Shown here piece after piece: positions 22,995 through 35,161 of a DNA stretch of 64,000 bases. Source of the DNA: Hydractinia symbiolongicarpus (Eukaryota; Cnidaria; Hydrozoa; Anthoathecata; Hydractiniidae); the NCBI RefSeq assembly GCF_029227915.1, contig NC_079885.1, forward strand, positions 18,859,001 to 18,923,000, read 5' to 3'. Positions within the stretch are counted from its first letter, which is position 1, and every line of letters starts with the position of its first letter. The position numbers and the translations under genes were made by a program. The notes beneath the pieces were generated by a model. The model worked only from the letters and a program-made list of their open reading frames with translations, was not told where the DNA came from and did no database searches.

Positions 22995-23067
22995 CGATCA
23001 CGATGGGACTGGAACCCACAATCTTCCGATTCGAAGTCGAACGCCTTATGCATTAGGCCGCGCGAGC
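22995..23067 (-). pseudogene. tRNA-Arg-like, class C, G19C
   Basis: Copy of 20888-20960 at +2107 bp. Confidence 0.78.
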
Positions 23068-23521
23068 ATATCAACGTACGCGTTACGCAACAAAATCTGG
23101 TTGGCATCAAACAAAGCTCAATGCCAGTAATTTCTATGTTACAGGCAACCCTGGCACGGCTGTGTACAAATGTGTTAATTTATTGACTGGCACCTCCGTG
23201 TAATTTCATGGCTATGCCGCCACCAGAGGAAATGATGTATATTAGCGATGGCTGGCAAAAATGCACAAACTAACGATGGCTGTAAATTGGTTGACAATGA
23301 ATTTTACGAGGAATATTTCAAGGGCTGACAACGATTCATTGGATATTTGAATAGAAAAGCAAGAATGCGAGTATTAAATGTTTTTATAGGTAGCATGTCA
23401 CAAGCCATGTTACGAAATTGTCTTTAATTGGGAACAGATTTGTCAATTTTTTGAAAGCGCATGCCACTGGGTAGTTGTTCCACTTTAGTTGACCTGTTCT
23501 GAACTAGGATTAACAACACAT

Positions 23522-23594
23522 CGATCACGATAAGACTTTAACCCGCAATCTTCCGATTCGAGGTCGGACGCCTTATCCATTAGGCCACGCAATC
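23522..23594 (-). pseudogene. tRNA-Arg-like, class E, U33C
   Basis: As 22468-22540, with C50 in the T stem. Confidence 0.78.
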
Positions 23595-24051
23595 ATATCA
23601 AAGTACGCGTTACGCAACAAAATTTTGTTAGTATAAAACAAAACTCATTCGCCAATAATTTCTATGTTAATAACAACCCTAGCGCGTCTGTGTACAAATG
23701 TGTTAATTAATTTACTGGTTCCTCCGTGTAATTTCATGGCTCTGTGAAGGCCAGAGGAATTGCTGTATGTTAGCGACGACTGGCAAGAATGTACAAACTA
23801 ACGATGGCTGTAAATTGGTTGACAATGAATTATACGAGGAATTTTTTCAGGGGCTGACAACGATTCACTGGATATTTGATTAGAAAAACAAGAGTGCGAG
23901 TATTAAATGTACTTATTAGTAGCATGTCTCAAGCCATGTTACGAAATCCAGTTTTATTGGGAACAGAATTGGTCATTTTTCAAGAAGCGCATGGCGCTGG
24001 GAATTCTTTTCGCTTCAGTAGACTTGTTCTCAACTAAGATTAACAATATGT

Positions 24052-24124
24052 TGACCACAATTGAACTCGAACCCACAATCGTCCGATTTGAAATCGGACG
24101 CCTTATCCATTAGGCCGCGCGATT
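24052..24124 (-). pseudogene. tRNA-like, UCA, B/C mosaic
   Basis: Loop TTTCAAA. 5' half class C (C8). A1/C72 mismatch. B box altered. Confidence 0.65.
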
Positions 24125-24579
24125 ATATCAACGTACGCGTTACGCAACAAAATCTGGTTGGCATCAAACAAAGCTCAATGCTAGTAATTTCTATGTTACA
24201 GGCAACCCTGGCACGTCTGTGTACAAATGTGTTAATTAATTGACTGGCACCTCCGTGTAATTTCATGGCTATGCCGCCGCCAAAGGAAATGCTGTATATT
24301 AGCGATGGCTGGCAAGAATGCACAAACTAACGATGGCTGTAAAAATGGTTGACAATGAATTTTACAAGGAATATTTCAAAGGCTGACAACGATTCATTGG
24401 ATATTTGATAAGAAAAACAAGAATGCGAGTATTAAATGTTCTTATAGGTAGCATGTCACAAGCCATGTTACGAAATTGACTTTAATTGGGAACAGATTTG
24501 TCAATTTTTAGAAAGCGCATGCCACTAGGTAGTTGTTCAACTTTAGTTGACCTGTTTTGAACTAAGATTAACAACACAT

Positions 24580-24652
24580 CGATCACGATAAGACTCGAAC
24601 CCACAATCTTCCGATTCGAAGTCGGACGCCTTATCCATTAGGCCACGCGATC
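24580..24652 (-). tRNA. tRNA-Arg(UCG), class E
   Basis: Intact but for the two T-stem G-U pairs; B box ends in T. No T4. Confidence 0.55.
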
Positions 24653-25106
24653 ATATCAACGTACGCGTTACGCAAAAATATCTGGTTGGCATCAAACAAA
24701 GTTCAATGTCCGTAATTTCTACGTTAATGACAACCGCAGCGCATCTCTGTACAAGTGTGTTAATTAATTGACTAGTACCTCCATGTAATTTCGTGGCTAT
24801 GCTGCGGCCAGAGGAATTGTTGTATATTAGAGACGGCTGGCAAGAATGCACAAACTAACGAATGCTGTAAAATGGTTGACAATGAATTTTACGAGGAATA
24901 TTTCAAGGGCTCGCAACGATTCACTGTAAATATGATTAGAGAAACAAGAATGCAAGTAGTAAATGTACTTAATAGTAGCATGTCACAAGCCATGTTGCGA
25001 AATTCAATTTTATTGGGAACAGATTTGTCAATTTTTAGAAAGCGCATGCCACTGGGTAGTTGTTCCACTTTAGTAGACCTGTTTTGAACTAAGATTAACA
25101 ACACAT

Positions 25107-25179
25107 CAATCACAATGAGTGTCGAACCCACAATCTTCCGATTCGAAGTCGGACGCCTTATCCATTAGGCCACGCGAGC
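25107..25179 (-). pseudogene. tRNA-Arg-like, class G variant
   Basis: Copy of 18782-18854 at +6325 bp. T loop TTCGACA. Confidence 0.68.
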
Positions 25180-25631
25180 ATATCAACGTTCGCGTTACGC
25201 AGCATAATCTAGTTGGCATCAAACAAAGCATAATACCTGAAATTTCTATGTTAATGACAACTCTAGCCCGTCTGTGTACAAATGTTTTAATTAATTGACT
25301 GGTTCCTACGTGTAATTTCAAGGATATGCCGCAGCCACAGGAAATGCTGTATATTAGCGGCGGCTGGCAAGAATGCACAAATTACGATGGCTGTAAAATG
25401 GTTGACAATGAATTTTACGAGGAATATTTCAAGGGCTGTCAACGACTCATTGAAATATGATTAGAGAAACAAGAATGCCAGTATTAAATGTACTTATTAG
25501 TAGCATGTCCCAAGCCATGTTACGAAATCCAGTTTTATTGGGAACAGAATTGGTCAATTTTGAGAAGCGCAGGGCGCTGGGAATTCTTTCCGCTCTAGTA
25601 GACTTGTTCTCAACTAATATTAACAACATGT

Positions 25632-25704
25632 TGACCACAATTGGACTCGAACCCACAATCGTCCGATTCGAAATCGGACGCCCTATCCATTAGGCCACGT
25701 GATC
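25632..25704 (-). tRNA. tRNA-Arg(UCG), class B
   Basis: Acceptor GATCACG/TGTGGTC: A5-U68 restored, G7-U66. Perfect B box, loop TTTCGAA, G51/A63 mismatch. Confidence 0.55.
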
Positions 25705-26158
25705 ATATCATCGTACACGTTACACAACAAAATTTGGTTGGAATAAAACAAAACTCATTCGCCTATAACTTCTATGTTAATGACAACCGTAGCGCGTCTG
25801 TGTACAAATGTGTTAATTAAATTACTGGTTCCTCCGTGTAATTTCATGGCTCTGCTGCGGGCAGAAGAATTGCTAAATGTTAGCGACAGCTGGCAAGAAT
25901 GTAAAATTAACGATGGCTGTAAAATGGTTGACAATGATTTATACGAGGAATTTTTCAGGGGCTGACAACGATTCATTGTAAATTTGATTAAAGAAACAAG
26001 AATGCCAGTGTTAAATGTAACTATTAGTAGCATGCCGCAAGCCATGTTACGAAATCCACTTTTATTGGGAACAGATTTGTCGGTTTTAAGGAATCGCATG
26101 CCATTGGGTAGTTTCTCCAATTTAGTAGACATGTTCTCAACTAAGATTAACAACACAT

Positions 26159-26231
26159 CGATCACGATGGGACTGGAACCCACAATCTTCCGATTCGAAG
26201 TCGAACGCCTTATGCATTAGGCCGCGCGAGC
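26159..26231 (-). pseudogene. tRNA-Arg-like, class C, G19C
   Basis: Copy of 19834-19906 at +6325 bp. Confidence 0.78.
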
Positions 26232-26685
26232 ATATCAACGTACGCGTTACGCAACAAAATCTGGTTGGCATTAAACAAAGCTCAATGCCAGTAATTTCTA
26301 TGTTACAGGCAACCCTGGCACGGCTGTGTACAAATGTGTTAATTTATTGACTGGCACCTCCGTGTAATTTCATGGCTATGCCGCCACCAGAGGAAATGCT
26401 GTATATTAGCGATGGCTGGCAAGAATGCACAAACTAACGATGGCTGTAAATTGGTTGACAATGAATTTTACGAGGAATATTTCAAGGGCTGACAACGATT
26501 CATTGGATATTTGAATAGAAAAGCAAGAATGCGAGTATTAAATGTTTTTATAGGTAGCATGTCACAAGCCATGTTACGAAATTGACTTTAATTGGGAACA
26601 GATTTGTCAATTTTTTGAAAGCGCATGCCACTGGGTAGTTGTTCCACTTTAGTTGACCTGTTCTGAACTAGGATTAACAACACAT

Positions 26686-26758
26686 CGATCACGATAAGAC
26701 TCTAACCCACAATCTTCCGATTCGAAATCGGACGCCCTATCCATTAGGCCATGCGATC
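26686..26758 (-). pseudogene. tRNA-Arg-like, E/B mosaic
   Basis: 3' part class E with T loop TTAGAGT; 5' part class B (A7, loop TTTCGAA). The mixture creates an A7/C66 mismatch. Confidence 0.7.
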
Positions 26759-27201
26759 ATATCAACGTACACGTTACGCAACAAAATTTTGTTAGTATAA
26801 AACAAAACTCATTCGCCAATAATTTCTATGTTAATGACAACCGCAGCGCGTCTGTGTACAAATGTGTTAATTAATTTACTGGTTCCTCCGTGTAATTTCA
26901 TGGCTCTGCTACGGCCAGAGAAATTGCTGTATGTTAGCGACAGCTGGCAAGAATGTAAAACTAACGATGGCTGTAAAATGGTTGACAATGATTTATACGA
27001 GAAATTTTTCAGGGGCTGACAAAGATTCATTGGATATTTGAATAAAAAAACAAGAGTGCGAGTATTAAATGCTTTTTTAGGTAGCATGTCACAAGCCATG
27101 TAACGAAATTGACTTTAATTGGGAACAGATTTGAAAGCGCATGCCACTGGGTAGTTGTTCCGCTTTAGTAGACCCGTTCTGAACTAAAATTAACAACACA
27201 T

Positions 27202-27274
27202 CGATCACTATGGGACTCGAACCCACAATCTTCCGATTCGAAGTCGGACGCCTTATCCATTAGGCCACGCGATC
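27202..27274 (-). tRNA. tRNA-Arg(UCG), class A with T4
   Basis: Perfect A and B boxes and T4 at 27186-27189. One mismatch, G7/A66, at the base of the acceptor. Confidence 0.7.
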
Positions 27275-27727
27275 ATATCAACGTACGCGTTACGCAAAAA
27301 AATCTGGTTGGCATCAAACAAAGCTCAATAGCAGTAATTTCTATGTTAATGACAACCCTAGCGCGTCTGTGCACAAATGTTTTAATTAATTGACTGATTC
27401 ATCCAGGTAATTTCATGGCTCTGCTGCGGCCAGAAGAATTGCTGTATGTTAGCGACAGCTGGCAAGAATGTAAAACTAACGATGGCTGTAAAATGGTTGA
27501 CAATGATTTATACGAGGAATGTTTCAGGGGCTGACAACGATTCATTGTAAATTTTATTAGAGAAACAAGAATTCCAGTGTTAAATGTACCTATTAGTAGC
27601 ATGTCGCAAGCCATGTTACGAAATCCACTTTTATTGGGAACAGATTTGTCGCTTTTAAGGAATCGCATGCCATTGGGTAGTTTCTCCAATTTAGTAGACT
27701 TGTTCTCAACTAAGATTAACAACACAT

Positions 27728-27800
27728 CGATCACGATGGGACTGGAACCCACAATCTTCCGATTCGAAGTCGAACGCCTTATCCATTAGGCCGCGCGATT
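27728..27800 (-). pseudogene. tRNA-Arg-like, class C
   Basis: C57, C8 and A1/C72 mismatch. Confidence 0.75.
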
Positions 27801-28253
27801 ATATCAACGTACACGTTACGCAACAAAATCTGGTTGGCATCAAACAAAGCTCAATACCAGTAATTTCTATGTTAATGACAACCCTAGCCCGTCTGTGTAC
27901 AAATGTTTTAATTAATTGACTGGCTCCTACGTGTAATTTCAAGGCTATGCCGCAGCCAGAAGAAATTCAGTATGTTAGCGACGACTGGCAAGAATGTAAA
28001 ACTAACGATGGCTGTAAAATGGTTGACAATGAATTTTACGAGGAATATATCAAGGGCTGACAATGATTCACTGTAAATTTGATTAGAGAAGCAAGAATGC
28101 CAGTATTAAATGTTTTTATAGGTAGCATGTCACAAGCCATGTTACGAAATTGATTTTAATTGGGTACAGATTTGTCAATTTTTAGAAAGCGCATGCCACT
28201 GGGTAGTTGTTCCACTTTAGTAGACCTGTTCTGAACTAAAATTAACAACACAT

Positions 28254-28326
28254 CGATCACGATGAGCCTTGAATCCACAATCTTCCAATTCAAAGTCGGA
28301 CGCCTTATCCATTAGGCCACGCGATC
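28254..28326 (-). pseudogene. tRNA-like with UUG anticodon
   Basis: Loop CTTTGAA gives UUG (glutamine CAA). T stem A53/C61 mismatch and T loop TTCAAGG. T4 at 28238-28241. Confidence 0.65.
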
Positions 28327-28779
28327 ATATCAACGTACGCGTTACGCAACAATATCTGGTTGGCATCAAACAAAGTTCAATGCCAGTAATTTCTATTTTA
28401 ATGACAACCGCAGCGCGTCTGTGTACAAATGTGTTAATTAATTTACTGCTTCCTCCGTGTAATTTCATGGCTCTGCTGCGGCCAGAGGAATTACTGTATG
28501 TTAGCGACAGTTGGCAAGAATGTAAAACTAACGATGGCTGTAAAATGGTTGACAATGATTTATACGAGAAATTTTTCAGGGGCTGACAACGATTCATTGG
28601 ATATTTGAATAGAAAATCAAGAATGCAAGTATTAAATGTTTTTATAGGAAGCATGTCACAAGCCATGTTACGAAATTGACTTTAATTGGGAACAGATTTG
28701 TCAATTTTTAGAAAGCGCATGCCATTGGGTAGTTTCTACAATTTAGTAGACTTGTTCTCAACTAAGATTAACAACATAT

Positions 28780-28852
28780 CGATCACCATGGGACTGGAAC
28801 CCACAATCTTCCAATTCGAAGTCGAACGCCTTGTCCATTAGGCCGCGCGATC
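28780..28852 (-). pseudogene. tRNA-Arg-like, class C
   Basis: C57, C8, G7/G66 mismatch, G30-U40 wobble. Confidence 0.75.
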
Positions 28853-29307
28853 ATATCAACGTGCGCGTTACGCAACAAAATCTGGTTGGCATCAAACAAA
28901 GCTCAATGCCATTAATTTCTATGTTACAGGCAACCCTGGCACGTCTGTGTACAAATGTGTTAATTAATTGACTGGCACCTCCGTGTAATTTCATGGCTAT
29001 GCCGCTGCCAGAGGAAATGCTGTATATTAGCGATGGCTGGCAAGAATGCACAAACTAACGATGGCTGTAAAAATGGTTGACAATGAATTTTACGAGGAGT
29101 ATTTCAAGGGCTGACAACGATTCATTGGATATTTGAATAGAAAAACAAGAATGCGAGTATTAAATGTTTTTATAGGTAGCATGTCACAAGGCATGTTACG
29201 AAATTGACTTTAATTGGGAACAGATTTGTCAATTTTTAGAAAGCGCATGCCACTGGGCAGTTGTTCCACTTTAGTTGACCTGTTCTGAACTAAGATTAAC
29301 AACACAT

Positions 29308-29380
29308 CGATCACGATAAGACTCGAACCCACCATCTTTCGATTCGAAGTCGGACGCCTTATCCATTAGGCCACGCGATC
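29308..29380 (-). pseudogene. tRNA-Arg-like, class E
   Basis: C28/A42 mismatch and U48G. UCG. Confidence 0.6.
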
Positions 29381-29834
29381 ATATCAACGTACGCGTTACG
29401 CAACAAAATCTGGTTGGCATCAAACAAAGCTCAATACCAGTAATTTCTATGTTATTGACAACCCTAGCCCGTCTGTATACAAATGTTTTAATTAATTGAC
29501 TGGTTCCTACGTGTAATTTCAAGGCTATGCTGCAGCCAGAAGAAATTCAGTATATTAGCGACGGCTGGCAAGAATGCACAAACTAACGATGGCTGTAAAA
29601 TGGTTGACAATGAATTTTACGAGGAATATATCAAGGGCTGACAATGATTCATTGTAAATTTGATTAGAGAAACAAGAATGGCAGTATTAAATGTACTTAT
29701 TAGTAGCATGTCCCAAGCCATGTTACGAAATCCAGTTTTATTGGGAACAGATTTGTCAATCTTTAGAAAGCGCATGCCATTGGGTAGTTGTTCCACTTTA
29801 GTAGACCTGTTCTGAACTAAAATTAACAACACAT

Positions 29835-29907
29835 CGATCACGATGAGACTCGAACCCACAATCTTCCGATTCGAAGTCGGACGCCTTATCCTTTAGGCCA
29901 CGCGATC
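29835..29907 (-). tRNA. tRNA-Arg(UCG), class G with T4
   Basis: All stems pair (G52-U62 wobble). D loop AAAGGATA keeps G18-G19. B box ends in T. T4 at 29819-29822. Confidence 0.65.
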
Positions 29908-30360
29908 ATATCAACGTACGCGTTACGCAACAATATCTGGTTGGCATCAAACAAAGTTCAATGCTATAATTTCTATGTTAATGACAACCGCAGCGCGTCT
30001 GTGTACAAATAGGTTAATTAATTTACTGGTTCCTCCGTGTAATTTCAAGGCTATGCCGCAGCCAGAAGAAATGCTGTATATTAGCGATGGCTGGCAAGAA
30101 TGCACAAACTAACGATGGCTGTAAATTGGTTGATAATGAATTTTACGAGGAATACTTTAAGGGCTGGCAACGATTCATTAAAATATGATTAGAGAAACAA
30201 GAATGCCAGTATTAAATGTACTTATTAGTAACATGTCCCAAGCCATGTTACGAAATCCAGTTTTATTGGGAACAGAATTGGTCAATTTTCAAGAAGCGCA
30301 TGGCGCTGGGAATTCTTTCCGCTCTAGTAGACTTGTTCTCAACTAAGAATAACAATATGT

Positions 30361-30433
30361 TGACCACAATTGGACTCGAACCCACAATCGTCCGATTCAA
30401 AATCGGACGCCCTATCCATTAGGCCACGCGATC
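30361..30433 (-). pseudogene. tRNA-like, UUG, class B, internal T4
   Basis: Loop TTTTGAA gives UUG and itself creates T4 (plus-strand AAAA 30399-30402) in the anticodon loop, a likely early Pol III stop. B box perfect. Confidence 0.68.
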
Positions 30434-30888
30434 ATATCACCGTACACGTTACGCAACAAAATTTGGTTGGAATAAAACAAAACTCATTCGCCTATAACTT
30501 CTATGTTAATGACAACCCTAGCCCGTCTGTGTACAAATGTTTCAATTAATTGACTGGTTCCTACGTGTAATTTCAAGGCTATGCCGCAGCCAGAAGAAAT
30601 GCTGTATATTAGCGATGGCTGGCAAGAATGCACAAACTAACGATGGCTGTAAATTGGTTGACAATGAATTTTACGAGGCATATTTCAAGGGCTGACAACG
30701 ATTCATTGGATATTTGAATAGAAAAGCAAGAATGCGAGTATTAAATGTTTTTATAGGTAGCATGTCACAAGCCATGTTACGAAATTGACTTTAATTGGGA
30801 ACAGATTTGTCAATTTTTAGAAAGCGCATGCCACTGGGTAGTTGTTCCACTTTAGTTGACCTGTTCTGAACTAGGATTAACAACACAT

Positions 30889-30961
30889 CGATCACGATAA
30901 GACTCGAACCCACAATCTTCCGATTTGAGGTCGGACGCCTTATCCATTAGGCCACGCAATC
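30889..30961 (-). pseudogene. tRNA-like, UCA with C33, class E
   Basis: Loop CCTCAAA: anticodon UCA, but U33 is C. U4-G69. Confidence 0.7.
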
Positions 30962-31417
30962 ATATCAAAGTACGTGTTACGCAACAAAATTTTGTTAGTA
31001 TAAAACAAAACTCATTAGCCAATAATTTCTATGTTAATAACAATCCTAGCGCGTCTGTGTACAAATGTGTTAATTAATTTACTGGTTCCTCCGTGTAATT
31101 TCATGGCTCTGTGAAGGCCAGAGGAATTGCTGTATGTTAGCGACGACTGGCAAGAATGCACAAACTAACGATGGCTGTAAATTGGTTGACAATGAATTTT
31201 ACGAGGAATACTTTAAGGGCTGGCAACGATTCGCTGTAAATATGATTAGAGAAACAAGAATGCCAGTATTAAATGTACTTATTAGTAACATGTCTCAAGC
31301 CATGTTACGAAATCCAGTTTTATTGGGAACAGAATAGGTCAATTTTCAAGAAGCGCATGGCGCTCGGAATTCTTTTCGCTTTAGTAGACTTGTTCTCAAC
31401 TAAGATTAACAATATGT

Positions 31418-31490
31418 TGACCACAATTGGACGCAAACCCACAATCGTCCGATTCGAAATCGGACGCCCTATCCATTAGGCCATGCGATC
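31418..31490 (-). pseudogene. tRNA-Arg-like, class B(UCG)
   Basis: A7-U66 kept, but T loop TTTGCGT destroys the B box. Confidence 0.7.
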
Positions 31491-31944
31491 ATATCAACGT
31501 ACACGTTACGCAACAAAAATTTGTTGGAATAAAACAAAACTCATTCGCCAATAATTTCTATTTTAATGACAACTGCAACGCGTCTGTGTACAAATGTGTT
31601 AATTATTTTACTGGTTCCTCCGTGTAATTTCATGGCTTTGCTGCGGCCAGAAGAATTGCTGTATGTTAGCGGCAGCTGGCAAGAATGTAAAACTAACGAT
31701 GGCTGTAAAATGGTTGACAATGATTTATACGAGGAATGTTTCAGGGGCTGACAACGATTGATTGGATATTTGAATAGAAAAACAAGAATGCGAGTATTAA
31801 ATGTTTTTATAGGTAGCATGTCCCAAGCCATGTTACGAAATCCACTTTTATTGGGAACAGATTTGTCGGTTTTAAGGAATTGCATGCCATTGGGTAGTTT
31901 CTCCAATTTAGTAGACTTGTTCTCAACTAAGATTAACAACACAT

Positions 31945-32017
31945 CGATCACGATAAGACTCGCACCCACAATCTTACGATTCGAAGTCGGACGCCTTATC
32001 CATTTGGCCACGCGATC
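31945..32017 (-). pseudogene. tRNA-Arg-like, class E
   Basis: T loop TGCGAGT, C28/U42 and A13/A22 mismatches. Confidence 0.75.
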
Positions 32018-32470
32018 ATATCAACGTACGCGTTACGCAATAAAATCTGGTTGGCATCAAACAAAGCTCAATACCAGTAATTTCTATGTTAATAACAACC
32101 CTAGCCCGTCTGTGTACAAATGTTTTAATTAATTGACTGGTTCCTACGTGTATTTTCAAGGCTATGCCGCAGCAAGAAGAAATTCAGTATATTAGCGACG
32201 GCTGGCAAGAATGCACAAACTAACGATAGCTGTAAAATGGTTGACAATGAATTTTACGAGGAATATATCAAGGGCTGACAATGATTCATTGTAAATTTGA
32301 TTAGAGAAACAAGGATGCCAGTATTAAATGTACTTATTAGTAGCATATCCCAAGCCATGTTACGAAATCCAGTTTTGTTGGGAAGAGATTTGTCAATTTT
32401 TAGAAAGCGCATGCCACTGGGTAGTTGTCCACTTTAGTAGACCTCTTTTGAACTAAAATTAACAACACAT

Positions 32471-32543
32471 CGATCACGATGGGACTCGAACCCACAATCT
32501 CCCGATTGGAACTCAGACGCCTTATCCATTAGGCCACGCAATC
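32471..32543 (-). tRNA. tRNA-like, UCC anticodon, class A with T4
   Basis: Loop GTTCCAA gives UCC (glycine GGA). The anticodon stem TCTGA/TCGGG still pairs through U27-G43 and U29-G41, and the acceptor pairs with U4-G69. Perfect B box, A20 and C35 kept, T4 at 32455-32458. Every visible transcription element is present, so this altered-anticodon copy is worth testing. Confidence 0.6.
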
Positions 32544-32985
32544 ATATCAACGTACGCGTTACGCAACAATATCTGGTTGGCATCAAACAAAGTTCAATGC
32601 CAGTAATTTCTATGTTAATGACAACCGCAGCGCGTCTGTGTACAAATGTGTTAATTAATTTACTGGTTCCTCCGTGTAATTTCATGGCTCTGCTACGGCC
32701 AGAGAAATTGCTGTATGTTAGCGACAGCTGGCAAGAATGTAAAACTAACGATGGCTGTAAAATGGTTGACAATGATTTATACGAGAAATTTTTCAGGGGC
32801 TGACAAAGATTCATTGGATATTTCAATAAAAAAACAAGAGTGCGAGTATTAAATGCTTTTTTAGGTAGCATGTCACAAGCCATGTTACGAAATTGACTTT
32901 AATTGGGAGCAGATTTGAAAGCGCATGCCACTGGGTAGTTGTTCCGCTTTAGTAGACCCGTTCTGAACTAAGATTAACAACACAT

Positions 32986-33058
32986 CGATCACGATGGGAC
33001 TCGAACCCACAATCTTCCGATTCGAAGTCGGACGCCTTATCCATTAGGCCACGCGATC
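32986..33058 (-). tRNA. tRNA-Arg(UCG), canonical body
   Basis: Identical in body to 3271-3343. As there, no T4 lies just past the 3' end. Confidence 0.88.
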
Positions 33059-33511
33059 ATATCAACGTACGCGTTACGCAAAAAAATCTGGTTGGCATCA
33101 AACAAAGCTCAATAGCAGTAATTTCTATGTTAATGACAACCCTATCGCGTCTGTGCACAAATGTTTTAATTAATTGACTGGTTCATCCAGGTAATTTCAT
33201 GGCTCTGCTGCGGCCAGAAGAATTGCTGTATGTTAGCGACAGCTGGCAAGAATGTAAAACTAACGATGGCTGTAAAAAGGTTGACAATGATTTATACGAG
33301 GAATGTTTCAGGGGCTGACAACGATTCATTGTAAATTTAATTAGAGAAACAAGAATTCCAGTGTTAAATATACCTATTAGTAGCATGTCGCAAGCCATGT
33401 TACGAAATCCACTTTTATTGGGAACAGATTTGTCGGTTTTAAGGAATCGCATGCCATTGGGTAGTTTCTCCAATTTAGTAGACTTGTTCTCAACTAAGAT
33501 TAACAACACAT

Positions 33512-33584
33512 CGATCACGATGGGACTGGAACCCACAATCTTCCGATTCGAAGTCGAACGCCTTTTCCATTAGGCCGCGCGATC
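33512..33584 (-). pseudogene. tRNA-Arg-like, class C
   Basis: C57, C8; a U to A change in the D loop. Confidence 0.75.
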
Positions 33585-34037
33585 ATATCAACGTACACGT
33601 TACGCAACAAAATCTGGTTGGCATCAAACAAAGCTCAATACCAGTAATTTCTATGTTAATGACAACCCTAGCCCGTCTGTGTACAAATGTTTTAATTAAT
33701 TGACTGGTTCCTACGTGTAATTTCAAGGCTATGCCGCAGCCAGAAGAAATTCAGTATGTTAGCGACGACTGGCAAGAATGTAAAACTAACGATGGCTGTA
33801 AAATGGTTGACAATGAATTTTACGAGGAATATATCAAGGGCTGACAATGATTCACTGTAAATTTGATTAGAGAAGCAAGAATGCCAGTATTAAATGTTTT
33901 TATAGGTAGCATGTCACAAGCCATGTTACGAAATTGACTTTAATTGGGTACAGATTTGTCAATTTTTAGAAAGCGCATGCCACTGGGTAGTTGTTCCACT
34001 TTAGTAGACCTGTTCTGAACTAAAATTAACAACACAT

Positions 34038-34110
34038 CGATCACGATGAGCCTCGAATCCACAATCTTCCGATTCAAAGTCCGACGCCTTATCCATTAGG
34101 CCACGCGATC
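34038..34110 (-). pseudogene. tRNA-like with UUG anticodon
   Basis: Loop CTTTGAA. A53/C61 and G29/G41 mismatches. T4 at 34022-34025. Confidence 0.68.
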
Positions 34111-34563
34111 ATATCAACGTACGCGTTACGCAACAATATCTGGTTGGCATCAAACAAAGTTCAATGCCAGTAATTTCTATGTTAATGACAACCGCAGCGC
34201 GTCTGTGTACAAATGTGTTAATTAATTTACTGCTTCCTCCGTGTAATTTCATGGCTCTGCTGCGGCCAGAGGAATTACTGTATGTTAGCGACAGTTGGCA
34301 AGAATGTAAAACTAACGATGGCTGTAAAATGGTTGACAATGATTTATATGAGAAATTTTTCAGGGGCTGACAACGATTCATTGGATATTTGAATAGAAAA
34401 TCAAGAATGCGAGTATTAAATGTTTTTATAGGAAGCATGTCCCAAGACATGTTACGAAATCCAGTTTTAATGGGAACAGATTTGTCAATTTTTAGAAAGC
34501 GCATGCCATTGGGTAGTTTCTACAATTTAGTAGACTTGTTCTCAACTAAGATTAACAACACAT

Positions 34564-34636
34564 CGATCACGATGAGACTCGAACCCACAATTTTCCGATT
34601 CGAAGTCGGACGCCTTTTCCTTTAGGCCACGCGATC
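34564..34636 (-). tRNA. tRNA-Arg(UCG), class G
   Basis: Stems pair with G52-U62. Two D-loop changes, G18-G19 kept. No T4. Confidence 0.5.
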
Positions 34637-35089
34637 ATATCAACGTACGCGTTACGCAACAATATCTGGTTGGCATCAAACATAGTTCAATGCCATAATT
34701 TCTATGTTAATGACAACCGCAGCGCGTCTGTGTACAAATGTGTTAATTAATTTACTGGTTCCTCCGTGTAATTTCATGGCTCTGCTGCGGCCAGAAGAAA
34801 TTCAGTATATTAGCGACGGCTGGCAAGAATGCACAAACTAACGATGGCTGTAAAATGGTTGACAATGAATTTTACGAGTAATATATCAAGGGCTGACAAT
34901 GATTCATTGGATATTTGAATAGAAAAACAAGAATGCAAGTATTAAATGTTTTTATAGGTAGCATGTCACAAGGCATGTTACGAAATTGACTTTAATTGGG
35001 AACAGATTTGTCAATTTTTAGAAAGCGCATGCCACTGGGTAGTTGTTCCACTTTAGTTGAACTGCTCTGAACTAAGATTAACAACACAT

Positions 35090-35161
35090 CGATCACGATA
35101 AGACTCGAACCACCATCTTCCGATTCGAAGTCGGACGCCTTATCCATTAGGCCACGCGATC
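35090..35161 (-). pseudogene. tRNA-Arg-like, class E, 72 nt
   Basis: One base deleted from the T-stem 5' strand. Confidence 0.72.

Larger units (their letters stand above)
21162..23268. repeat. 2107-bp four-unit higher-order repeat, copy 2
   Basis: Repeats copy 1 with scattered substitutions, such as TGACAACCG to TAACAACCC near 22615. Confidence 0.8.
24605..26825. repeat. block duplicated at +6325 bp (right copy)
   Basis: Right partner of 18280-20500. tRNA copies 24580, 25107, 25632, 26159 and 26686 sit exactly 6325 bp from their partners. Confidence 0.75.
26820..28330. repeat. block duplicated at about +5784 bp (left copy)
   Basis: Shares with 32600-34114 the 11-bp deletion ATTTGAAAGCGC and the order A, C, UUG. 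Confidence 0.72.
32600..34114. repeat. block duplicated at about +5784 bp (right copy)
   Basis: tRNAs at 32986, 33512 and 34038 each lie 5784 bp from 27202, 27728 and 28254. Confidence 0.72.
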
